The notes beneath the pieces were generated by a model. That model was given only the letters and a program-made list of their open reading frames with translations, was not told where the DNA came from and made no database searches. This document shows, piece by piece, positions 8,571-16,047 of a stretch of 64,000 nucleotides of DNA. Every line of letters begins with the position of its first letter. Position 1 is the first letter of the stretch. Made by a program: the position numbers and the translations under genes. Source of the DNA: Hungatella sp. UBA4396 (GTDB lineage: Bacteria; Bacillota; Clostridia; Lachnospirales; Lachnospiraceae); the NCBI GenBank assembly GCA_002389905.1, contig DGRE01000050.1:1-64000 (forward strand), read 5' to 3'.

Positions 8571-9740
8571 TCAATACCACCTGGTAAGGGGAAGCTCATT
8601 GTTCACTCCCTTAGTCACAAGAATCTGATGCAGATCAATAATTCCGTTGTGGAAGGTGGCCGCGCATCCGCTCAGATAAAGATGCCACATCCTGGTAAAC
8701 TCGGCTCCCATCTTTGCCTCAATCTCCGGGAGGTGATCTCTGAAATTCTGTTCCCAATGAAGGAGGGTTTGGCAATAATGGCGGCGGAGGCTTTCCACAT
8801 CCAGAGTATAAAACTGGTGTTCACTGAACAAATGAATCATTTCCCTCAGGCTTGGAATCATTCCTCCCGGAAAAATATATTTTTTGATCCAGGGATCGCC
8901 GGGATACTCTCTCAATGCGCTGATATAGTGAAGCAGCATCAGACCGCCCGGTTTCAGCACTGCTGACCCGTTCTTCACAAACAACTCATAATTTTCCCTG
9001 CCCACATGCTCCAGCATACCTACGCTGACTATCCGGTCAAAGGTCCTTCCCTGGTCCTTTAAGTCCCGGTAGTCCATCAGCTCCACGGAAACCTTATCCC
9101 CAAGGCCTTCGGCTTCAATCTGCTCTTCAAACCGCTTCTTCTGTTCCCTGCTCAAGGTAATTCCCACTCCCTTTACCCCGTACTCCTTAGCAGCCCGAAT
9201 GAGCAGGTAGCCCCAGCCGCAGCCAATGTCCAAAAGAGTCATATCTTTCTTTAAGTACAGCTTCTGCAAAATACGCTCCACCTTATTGCACTGAGCCTCA
9301 TATAAGGTATCGGTTTCCGTCTTAAAATATCCGCAGGAATAGCTCATGGTCTCGTCAAGCCAGAGGCTGTAAAAATCATTTCCCATGTCATAATGGTAGG
9401 TGACCTCTTTTTCCTGGTTCTTTTTGGACTGAGAAGAAAAAATAAGTTTCTTAAGCCTTGTCCTGTCAGTGGAAAACTTGTCCATCTGCCCAAGAAAGTG
9501 ATCCAGGGCATGAAACAAATCACCCTCAATCTCTAAATCCCCTTTCATATAGGCTTCTCCCAAAGCCAGGGAAGTGCTGGTCAGCAGCTTGCTGCTGTCA
9601 ATGTCTTCTTTCAGATTTACAATAAAAACCGGATTTCCATTCCCAATGTGGTGAGTCTCCCCGTGAAGGGTCACATCAAAGGGGTGGTGGTCAAATCTCT
9701 GAAGAAAAGAAACGATAAAATGATCCGTCATGTTTTTCAT
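8571..9740 (-). CDS. cfa: Cyclopropane-fatty-acyl-phospholipid synthase
   Basis: Membrane-associated 389-aa enzyme that adds a methylene bridge from S-adenosylmethionine to unsaturated acyl chains of phospholipids. The SAM-binding motif LLDIGCGWGYLLI is near residue 165, preceded by YHYDMGNDFY-SLWLD and the SYSCGYF loop, all hallmarks of CFA synthases; VGMLEHVG follows. Length matches the family. Start ATG 9740 has a GGAG site. It points the same way as the genes around it, with a 50-bp gap from the phosphopantetheinyl transferase upstream. Cyclopropanation usually serves acid and stress tolerance. Confidence 0.95.
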   Translation of the reverse strand: MKNMTDHFIVSFLQRFDHHPFDVTLHGETHHIGNGNPVFIVNLKEDIDSSKLLTSTSLALGEAYMKGDLEIEGDLFHALDHFLGQMDKFSTDRTRLKKLIFSSQSKKNQEKEVTYHYDMGNDFYSLWLDETMSYSCGYFKTETDTLYEAQCNKVERILQKLYLKKDMTLLDIGCGWGYLLIRAAKEYGVKGVGITLSREQKKRFEEQIEAEGLGDKVSVELMDYRDLKDQGRTFDRIVSVGMLEHVGRENYELFVKNGSAVLKPGGLMLLHYISALREYPGDPWIKKYIFPGGMIPSLREMIHLFSEHQFYTLDVESLRRHYCQTLLHWEQNFRDHLPEIEAKMGAEFTRMWHLYLSGCAATFHNGIIDLHQILVTKGVNNELPLTRWY

Positions 9741-9790
9741 GGCAATTCTCCAATCTGTTCTTTATGTTCTTCTGAGATTTTACCCGTTTT

Positions 9791-10348
9791 TTATAATTTT
9801 ATAATCTGAACCTCCTCTCCTTCAAAAGTACAGACCGAAAGCACATACCCTCCCTCCAGCATTTCCTGATGAAAAAAGGCGTTGGGATCAGCACCGGCAG
9901 AAATATCGGCCAGAGGCACAGTGATCCCGCAGCCCAAGGCCTTTACATAGCTTTCCTTCAAGGTCCATATGCGAAAGAAATAAGAGTCCCGCTCTTCCTG
10001 CGGCAGTTCCTTCATACGGCGCTTTTCGGCAGACGAAAAGACCCTTTCCGCAACTCTGTCCGGAAAGGGCCGTATCCGCTCCACATCAATTCCAAGGCTG
10101 CTCTCTCCCAGTCCGCAGGCTGCCAAGCCCTCCGTATGGCTGATATTGTAATGAATGTGGGGAAAATCCTTTAAGTAAGGCTTTCCATGCTCCCCCTTTA
10201 AAATCACAACCTGATTTTCCGGCTCCGGAGCAATTCCATATACTTCCTTAAGCCCCTGATAAAGCAGGCGTTTCCCAAGCAAATGCTCTGTCTGCCGTTT
10301 TTCTCTTCCATGAGCAGCCTCATACTGCGCCAGATAAATCCGTACCAT
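9791..10348 (-). CDS. 4'-phosphopantetheinyl transferase, Sfp-like
   Basis: A 185-aa enzyme that moves the phosphopantetheine arm of CoA to a Ser on a carrier protein. The two signature blocks are present: LGIDVERIRPF (Mg ligands Asp and Glu) and WTLKESYVKALGCG. The size suggests a compact Sfp/Gsp-type protein rather than the ~120-aa AcpS. No carrier-protein synthetase is nearby, so its partner lies elsewhere. It begins only 5 bp after the MBL hydrolase gene, suggesting one operon. Confidence 0.9.
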   Translation of the reverse strand: MVRIYLAQYEAAHGREKRQTEHLLGKRLLYQGLKEVYGIAPEPENQVVILKGEHGKPYLKDFPHIHYNISHTEGLAACGLGESSLGIDVERIRPFPDRVAERVFSSAEKRRMKELPQEERDSYFFRIWTLKESYVKALGCGITVPLADISAGADPNAFFHQEMLEGGYVLSVCTFEGEEVQIIKL

Positions 10349-10353
10349 CTGCC

Positions 10354-11013
10354 TTACCTCTCTGCTTCCTCATTTCCCCGGCCCCAGTTTCTGTTTTCCA
10401 ACCGGCAGCCATGGCCGAAATATATGGTTCTCGGTCTGAGGGCGCTGATCTTATCCGCACTTTTTAACATGGCCTCCCGGTCATAATAAGTCATGGAAAC
10501 TCCGGGATAAAACATGTTGGTCAGCGCATCTCCAACGATCACTGCTTTTCCATCTATATCAAGCCCAATAGAGCCTCCGGTATGTCCCGGAAGCTCTATG
10601 ACTCTGGCTTTAACTCCATAATCCGTCAGCCAGTCCCCCTCATTCAGAAGGATTTCCGGGGTAAATTCCGGTATGCGGTCTGTCTCCATGCTTTTAGAAG
10701 AAATCTCCGCAACCACCATTCCCAGAAACCCCTGATAGCATAAGGGTTCTATATTTTTGTCTTTTATAAGTCCTAAGTCTGCCCTGTGCATGGCCACAGG
10801 CACTCCCAGAGCAGACTTTAAATAAGCCGTATTCTGCACATGATCCACATGACCATGGGTGAGTACGATCAGCTCTACCTTTGTTTTCCGGCATTGGGCC
10901 AATATTTTTTCTTCAAAACCCTTCCGTCCTGTATCCACAAGAATGGCTCTTCCATGGTCTTCTACCAGATAGCTGTTGACGCTTCCGCACCTGATACGCT
11001 TTATCTCTGCCAT
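10354..11013 (-). CDS. MBL-fold metallo-hydrolase
   Basis: Cytosolic 219-aa protein with the metallo-beta-lactamase fold. The zinc motif is LTHGHVDHV near residue 54; further ligands are ELPGHTGGS and VGDAL, ending in YFGHG. Hydrolase families with this pattern include glyoxalase II-like thioesterases and lactonases; nothing here fixes the substrate. Start ATG has a GGGGAGAGG site. Cotranscription with the downstream transferase gene is likely from the 5-bp gap. Confidence 0.85.
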   Translation of the reverse strand: MAEIKRIRCGSVNSYLVEDHGRAILVDTGRKGFEEKILAQCRKTKVELIVLTHGHVDHVQNTAYLKSALGVPVAMHRADLGLIKDKNIEPLCYQGFLGMVVAEISSKSMETDRIPEFTPEILLNEGDWLTDYGVKARVIELPGHTGGSIGLDIDGKAVIVGDALTNMFYPGVSMTYYDREAMLKSADKISALRPRTIYFGHGCRLENRNWGRGNEEAER

Positions 11014-11113
11014 CGTTTCCTCTCCCCTTCAAATGCTTGGATTCCTGCCGGACTGCCTCCCGCGGAATTCTTTCCTATTCATTGTATTGAAAGAGAGTCA
11101 AGTATATTCCTTA

Positions 11114-12409
11114 TTACCGCTTAATATGAAAGGCATCAAGGCCTGGATAAACGGCTCCCTTGCCCAGCTCTTCCTCAATTCTGAGTAGCTGGTTGTATTT
11201 TGCCACACGCTCACTTCTGCTGGGTGCTCCCGTCTTGATCTGGCATGTATTCAAAGCAACCGCCAGGTCTGCGATGGTAGTATCCTCTGTCTCACCGGAA
11301 CGGTGGGAGGAAATGGCTGTATAGCCTGCGCTGTGAGCCATCTTAATAGCTTCAAGGGTCTCTGATACGGAGCCGATCTGATTGAGCTTAATAAGGATGG
11401 AGTTGCCGCTCCCCTCTGAAATACCCCTTTTCAAACGCTCTGTATTGGTTACAAATAAATCGTCTCCAACTAACTGTATCTTGTCTCCAAGGGCCTGAGT
11501 AAGCTTTTTCCAGCCCTCCCAGTCCTCTTCATCAAGACCATCCTCGATGGAGTAAATAGGATATTTTTCACACAGATCTTTCCAATGCTCAATCAATCCC
11601 TCTGAAGTGAAATGCTTACCGCACTTAGGAAGGATATATTCTCCCTTGTTTGCGCCCTTCCACTCACTGGCGGCTGCATCCATAGCCAGAACAAAATCAC
11701 GTCCAGGCTCATATCCGGCCTTCTTAACAGCTTCGAGGATTAAGTCAATGGCTGCCTCGTCACTTTCCACGTCAGGGGCAAAGCCTCCCTCATCACCTAC
11801 GGCTGTAGCCAGACCCTTGGATTTTAAGATGCCTGCCAGGCAGTGGAATACTTCTGTACACCAGCGAAGGCCTTCTTTAAAGCTGGAAGCGCCGGTCGGC
11901 ATGATCATAAATTCCTGCACGTCCACAGTATTGGCCGCATGGGCTCCTCCGTTTAAAATGTTCATCATAGGAACCGGAAGTCTGTTTCCTGTCACTCCGC
12001 CTAAGAAGCGGTATAAGGGAACTCCCAGGCTGATGGCTGCAGCTCTTGCAGCGGCAATGGATACAGCCAGAATGGCGTTAGCACCCAGCTTGGACTTATC
12101 GCCTGTCCCATCTGCAGAGATCATGGCTTCGTCAATGGCATAAATATCAGAGGCATCCATTCCCACAAGCACGTCATTGATTACGGTATTGATGTTGTTA
12201 ACTGCCTTGGAAACGCCTTTTCCTCCGAAGCGGGTCTTATCCCCATCCCGAAGCTCCAGAGCCTCAAATTCACCGGTGGACGCTCCGCTGGGAGCTGCTC
12301 CTCTGCCAACGGTGCCGTCGGCAAGATATACCTCAGCCTCTACGGTAGGATTTCCTCTTGAATCAATGATCTCCCGTCCTATTACTTTCTCAATTTCCAG
12401 ATAATTCAT
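11114..12409 (-). CDS. eno: Enolase
   Basis: Glycolytic enzyme (431 aa) converting 2-phosphoglycerate to phosphoenolpyruvate. Full-length and canonical: SRGNPTVEAEV near residue 15, GGAHAANTVDVQEFM with the active-site His region, metal ligands in AMDAA, SIEDGLDEEDW and VGDDLFVTN, and the signature ILIKLNQIGSVSETL followed by SHRSGETED. Start ATG has AAAAGGAG upstream. It follows the AhpF-like gene by 19 bp without a visible terminator, so it may be read from the ahpC promoter as well as one of its own. Confidence 0.98.
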   Translation of the reverse strand: MNYLEIEKVIGREIIDSRGNPTVEAEVYLADGTVGRGAAPSGASTGEFEALELRDGDKTRFGGKGVSKAVNNINTVINDVLVGMDASDIYAIDEAMISADGTGDKSKLGANAILAVSIAAARAAAISLGVPLYRFLGGVTGNRLPVPMMNILNGGAHAANTVDVQEFMIMPTGASSFKEGLRWCTEVFHCLAGILKSKGLATAVGDEGGFAPDVESDEAAIDLILEAVKKAGYEPGRDFVLAMDAAASEWKGANKGEYILPKCGKHFTSEGLIEHWKDLCEKYPIYSIEDGLDEEDWEGWKKLTQALGDKIQLVGDDLFVTNTERLKRGISEGSGNSILIKLNQIGSVSETLEAIKMAHSAGYTAISSHRSGETEDTTIADLAVALNTCQIKTGAPSRSERVAKYNQLLRIEEELGKGAVYPGLDAFHIKR

Positions 12410-12428
12410 CGCTTTTTCTCCTTTTCTT

Positions 12429-14072
12429 TTAAATAGCTTCCAGAATGGAAAGAAAGTCCTCTACAGATTTCTTTCCAAACTCAACTGTTTCATCGTTGAT
12501 GATAATACAGGGAACGCTCATGATCTGGTATCTCTCTTTTAGATCAGGATACAGGGCCAGATCGTAGGTCCGGACCTTTACCATATCATTTTCAGCAGCA
12601 ATCCGGCCTGCAGCCATGACCGTAGCCGGACACATGGTACAGGAAAGGGAAACCGCCACCTTGATATCGGCAGGTTTTTTGATCCCCTCTATGCGGGACT
12701 GTTCCGACCCGGAAAGGGCCTGTCCCGGTCCTGCCACATTATAAAGGCCTATGACAAAGGAATTAAACTCATGGCCTCCCGGGATTCCATAAAACCGGAT
12801 TCCCGATTCGCTGCCGTCTTCCTTCAATACAGCCAAAGCCGGAAGGGCTTCATCTGCCTCTGTTTTTTCCGATTCCCAGCTGACCAAACATTCCACCTGT
12901 TCAGAGATGCCGGAAAGCTCCTTTAAAAAGTCCTCCATCTGACCGGACAGACTGCTTTTGTCAAGCAGAGCCTTTACCGTCACCTTGCTCTGGAACCTGC
13001 CGAATAAATCCTTCAGCTGTCCCTTCATCTCTGAGGAGATAAGACCTCCCTCAGACTCTGTTCCTGTTTCCTCTTCCCTGACTTCCTGAGAAGCTGTGGG
13101 CTCATAGACGGCCTCTCTCTGGGGAAGCCCCAGCTTTTGGCTCATATCAGAAACATACTTTTCCAGGGATGTGGCCGCAACTGCTCCATCGGAAACAGCC
13201 GTCACCACCTGCCTCAATTCCTTTACACACACATCACCGGCCCCGAAAACTCCTGCCGTCTCAGTCATTTGGTTTCTGTCTGTCAGCAGGTATCCACGGT
13301 CATCTAAGGGAAGCTTTCCCTTAATCCACTCCGTATCAGGCACATAGCCGGCAAATACAAAGATGCCGAAGGACTGGCCTTCCGGTGCCTCATACTTCCA
13401 CTCTTCCCCGGTCTGGTTGTTCCGGAATTTAGCGGACCGGAGCATCCTGTCTCCGGCAGCCTCCACGATTTCCGTCTGGTAATGAATCTCGATCTTTTCA
13501 TGGTTCTTTGCCTTGTCAGCCACAGCACCTGCGCAGGTAAAATCTTCCTCCCGGATAATGATGGTCACCTTTTTTGCATACTTGGTAAGAAAAACAGCTT
13601 CCTCTGCAGCAGCGAATCCGCCTCCGATTACAAACACATCCATTCCGGTAAAGAATTCTCCGTCACAGGTAGCACAATAGGCCACTCCCCGTCCTTTGAA
13701 TTCCTTTTCCCCTGCAAAGCCAAGGGATCTGGGATTGGCACCAAGAGCCAGGACAATTCCCAGAGTCTGAAAATCACCTTTGTCTGTCTTTACCAGCCGG
13801 ATATCTCCGGACAAATCCAGATCAGTGACCCGGGCCGCCTTAAACTTCGTCCCAAAGGCTTCCGCCTGCTTGCGCATCTGCTCTGTCAGTTCTTTTCCAT
13901 CGGTTTTTCCGATTCCGGGATAATTCACAATCTCAGAAGTAATGGTGATCTGGCCGCCTATAGCTTCTTTTTCCAGCACCAGCACCTGGAATCTGGCCCT
14001 TGCGGCATAAATGGCAGCGGACAGGCCCGCTGGGCCTGCTCCGACTATTACCACGTCATACAATTCATCCAT
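12429..14072 (-). CDS. AhpF-like peroxiredoxin reductase (TrxR-type core plus C-terminal thioredoxin folds)
   Basis: About 547 aa. The N-terminal ~310 residues are a thioredoxin-reductase flavoprotein: FAD motif GAGPAGLSAA at 11-20, redox pair CATC at 133-136, NADPH-binding GGGFAAAEEAV. Residues ~345-547 form a tandem thioredoxin-fold module with CTMC at 478-481. Enterobacterial AhpF carries this module at the N terminus; here it is at the C terminus, as in the clostridial AhpF-homologue family (TIGR03143) found beside ahpC. It passes electrons from NAD(P)H to the AhpC just upstream (13-bp gap). A second Met, spaced from AGGTGG, was taken as start. Confidence 0.93.
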   Translation of the reverse strand: MDELYDVVIVGAGPAGLSAAIYAARARFQVLVLEKEAIGGQITITSEIVNYPGIGKTDGKELTEQMRKQAEAFGTKFKAARVTDLDLSGDIRLVKTDKGDFQTLGIVLALGANPRSLGFAGEKEFKGRGVAYCATCDGEFFTGMDVFVIGGGFAAAEEAVFLTKYAKKVTIIIREEDFTCAGAVADKAKNHEKIEIHYQTEIVEAAGDRMLRSAKFRNNQTGEEWKYEAPEGQSFGIFVFAGYVPDTEWIKGKLPLDDRGYLLTDRNQMTETAGVFGAGDVCVKELRQVVTAVSDGAVAATSLEKYVSDMSQKLGLPQREAVYEPTASQEVREEETGTESEGGLISSEMKGQLKDLFGRFQSKVTVKALLDKSSLSGQMEDFLKELSGISEQVECLVSWESEKTEADEALPALAVLKEDGSESGIRFYGIPGGHEFNSFVIGLYNVAGPGQALSGSEQSRIEGIKKPADIKVAVSLSCTMCPATVMAAGRIAAENDMVKVRTYDLALYPDLKERYQIMSVPCIIINDETVEFGKKSVEDFLSILEAI

Positions 14073-14085
14073 CAACATCCCACCT

Positions 14086-14649
14086 TTACAGAAGACCTAC
14101 CAAGTCCAGGCTGGGCTTTAAGGTCTTGGCTCCGGGCTGCCACTTAGCCGGGCAAACCTCGTCGCCGTGCTCATGGACAAACTGGGAAGCCTGTACTCTG
14201 CGGAATAACTCGTCTGCATTTCGACCCACATTTCCTGCGGTCACCTCGTATGCCACGATTTTTCCTTCCGGATTGATGATAAAGGAACCTCTTTCTGCCA
14301 GTCCTTCTGATTCAATCAGTACATCAAAATCTCTGGCAATGGCTCCCGTAGGGTCGGCCAGCATGGGATACTGAATCTTTTTAATGGTCTTGGAGGCGTC
14401 ATGCCACGCCTTATGGACAAAGTGTGTATCACAGGATACGCTGTAAATTTCGCAGCCGATCTTTTTGAATTCCTCATACTTGTCAGCCAGATCCTCCAGC
14501 TCTGTGGGGCACACAAAGGTGAAATCTGCGGGATAAAAGAAGAACACCGCCCATTTTCCCAGAATATCCTTCTTGGTCACCTCTTTAAATTCTCCGTTTA
14601 CAAAACTCTGTACCTTAAAATCACTTACTTCTTTTCCAATGAATGACAT
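14086..14649 (-). CDS. ahpC: Alkyl hydroperoxide reductase C, typical 2-Cys peroxiredoxin
   Basis: Cytosolic 187-aa peroxidase, the exact usual AhpC length. The peroxidatic Cys47 sits in PADFTFVCPTE and the resolving Cys near residue 166 in GDEVCPAKW. It reduces hydrogen peroxide and organic peroxides and is recharged by the reductase encoded immediately downstream. The start (MSFIG) has AAAGGAG nine bases upstream; an in-frame ATG three codons earlier is too close to that site. Transcription likely starts at about 14833 (promoter 14840-14868), giving an unusually long leader of about 180 nt with two copies of a repeat. Confidence 0.97.
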   Translation of the reverse strand: MSFIGKEVSDFKVQSFVNGEFKEVTKKDILGKWAVFFFYPADFTFVCPTELEDLADKYEEFKKIGCEIYSVSCDTHFVHKAWHDASKTIKKIQYPMLADPTGAIARDFDVLIESEGLAERGSFIINPEGKIVAYEVTAGNVGRNADELFRRVQASQFVHEHGDEVCPAKWQPGAKTLKPSLDLVGLL

Positions 14650-14674
14650 ACCATCCATCTCCTTTCCTATTTTA

Positions 14675-14771
14675 TTGCCATGTTCTTTGGTATAATGGGA
14701 AACCCATAGGGTGCTTCCTTTATTCTTGCCATGTTTTTGGTATAATGGATACTCGTAGGGTGTTTTCTATT
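14675..14771. repeat. Two tandem copies of a ~47-bp leader repeat upstream of ahpC
   Basis: Copy A (14675-14722) and copy B (14726-14771), offset 51 bp, share TTGCCATGTT, TTTGGTATAATGG and GTAGGGTG or ATAGGGTG blocks (plus orientation). Both lie inside the inferred ahpC 5' leader. Copy A contains a small hairpin, ATGGG AAA CCCAT. A third, related copy lies in the gltB leader at 63122-63168. Confidence 0.7.
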
Positions 14772-14839
14772 ATTATACCAGATTATTATGGTTTGTTTCT
14801 ATACTTTTTATGAGTTAGTTCTTACTAATCCACGTATTA

Positions 14840-14868
14840 ATCATAGCACGTTTATTTGGAAATTTCAA
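14840..14868 (-). promoter_or_regulatory. Promoter of ahpC
   Basis: Minus strand: -35 TTGAAA (plus 14863-14868), 17-bp spacer, -10 TATGAT (plus 14840-14845). The predicted start near 14833 is about 185 bp from the ahpC ATG. Confidence 0.7.
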
Positions 14869-14878
14869 GAAATAATAT

Positions 14879-14893
14879 CGATAATAATTATTG
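14879..14893. promoter_or_regulatory. PerR/Fur-like box upstream of ahpC
   Basis: CGATAATAATTATTG matches the B. subtilis PerR consensus TTATAATAATTATAA at 11 of 15 positions, with the central ATAATAATTAT complete. It lies about 10 bp upstream of the -35 element. PerR control of ahpCF is known in Firmicutes; the site here is an inference from sequence. Confidence 0.6.
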
Positions 14894-14924
14894 TTTTTTA
14901 ACCTGAAAATTTTTAAGGGAATTC

Positions 14925-16016
14925 TTACTCCTGTCCTTTGTACTTCCTTGCCTGCTCTTCAATGAAATCCAGATCTTCAAAATAATTGATCTTCATAGCT
15001 TCCTTTACGCCCTGTAAGGTCTGGGCTGCCACTGCTTCCGCTTTCTGGCTTCCCTCCTTTAATACCTGATACACATAAGGGATATTGGCCTCATATTCCT
15101 TTCTTCTCTGACGGATGGGCTCTAACTCTGCCTGGAGAATGCTGTTTAAGAACCGTTTCACCTTTACGTCACCCAGTCCGCCCCGCTTATAGTGGTCCTT
15201 CAGTTCGTCTAAGTTTTTGTAATCAGGAAGGTATTTTTCAAAGTCCCCTTCCTTGCAGAAGGCATCAAGATAAGTGAACACCGTATTTCCCTCCACTTGT
15301 CCCGGATCGGAAACCTGGATGTGGTTGGGGTCTGTGTACATGCTCATGACCTTTTTCTTCACTTCTTCTTCTGTATCGGACAAATAGATGCAGTTGCCCA
15401 AGGACTTGCTCATCTTGGCCTTTCCGTCTGTTCCCGGAAGTCTTAAGCAGGCTTTGTTGTCCGGAAGGAGAATGTCCGGCTCCACCAGAGCGTCACCGTA
15501 AATGGAATTGAACTTGCGCACAATTTCCCTGGTCTGCTCAATCATAGGCTCCTGATCCTCTCCTACAGGCACAGTCGTGGCCTTAAAGGCTGTAATATCA
15601 GCCGCCTGGCTGATGGGATAGGTGAAAAAGCCCACTGGAATGCTGGTTTCAAAATTCCTCATGGCAATCTCGGATTTCACCGTAGGATTGCGCTGAAGCC
15701 TGGATACGGTCACCAGATTCATGTAATAAAAGGACAACTCCGTCAGCTGAGGGATCTGTGACTGGATGAATAAGGTGCATTTCTTTGGGTCCAGCCCGCA
15801 GGAAAGGTAATCCAGAGCAACCTCAATGATGTTCTGGCGAACCTTTTCCGGGTTGTCCGCATTGTCCGTAAGAGCCTGGGCATCTGCAATCATAATAAAA
15901 ATCTCATCAAATTCACCGGAATTCTGCAGCTCCACCCTTCGCTTTAATGAGCCGACGTAATGGCCGATATGAAGCTTTCCGGTGGGGCGGTCTCCCGTCA
16001 ATATAATCTTTCCCAT
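14925..16016 (-). CDS. trpS: Tryptophanyl-tRNA synthetase
   Basis: Class I aminoacyl-tRNA synthetase (363 aa) charging tRNA-Trp. The HIGH motif is at residues 16-19 (KLHIGHYVG) and the KMSKS loop near 203 (AKMSKSLGN). GDRPTGKLH at the N terminus is typical of the TrpS group. Start ATG has GGAGG about ten bases upstream. Only 31 bp separate it from metH, leaving no room for a T-box leader, which often controls this gene in Firmicutes; it is probably cotranscribed with metH or constitutive. Confidence 0.96.
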   Translation of the reverse strand: MGKIILTGDRPTGKLHIGHYVGSLKRRVELQNSGEFDEIFIMIADAQALTDNADNPEKVRQNIIEVALDYLSCGLDPKKCTLFIQSQIPQLTELSFYYMNLVTVSRLQRNPTVKSEIAMRNFETSIPVGFFTYPISQAADITAFKATTVPVGEDQEPMIEQTREIVRKFNSIYGDALVEPDILLPDNKACLRLPGTDGKAKMSKSLGNCIYLSDTEEEVKKKVMSMYTDPNHIQVSDPGQVEGNTVFTYLDAFCKEGDFEKYLPDYKNLDELKDHYKRGGLGDVKVKRFLNSILQAELEPIRQRRKEYEANIPYVYQVLKEGSQKAEAVAAQTLQGVKEAMKINYFEDLDFIEEQARKYKGQE

Positions 16017-16047
16017 GTGTTTGTACCTCCAAGTGTATATTCAAAGT

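Noticed and set aside
11014..11113. TTGACT-type promoter before the MBL gene
   Set aside because: The -10 at the proper distance is poor (ATAGGA), so it was not listed; the MBL gene may be read from the enolase transcript.
14687..14747. TATAAT motifs in both ahpC-leader repeats, as possible plus-strand promoters
   Set aside because: The upstream TTGCCA-like hexamers are only 10 bp away and no plus-strand gene follows.
16017..16047. Possible T-box leader before trpS
   Set aside because: Only 31 bp separate metH and trpS; no specifier loop or antiterminator can fit.
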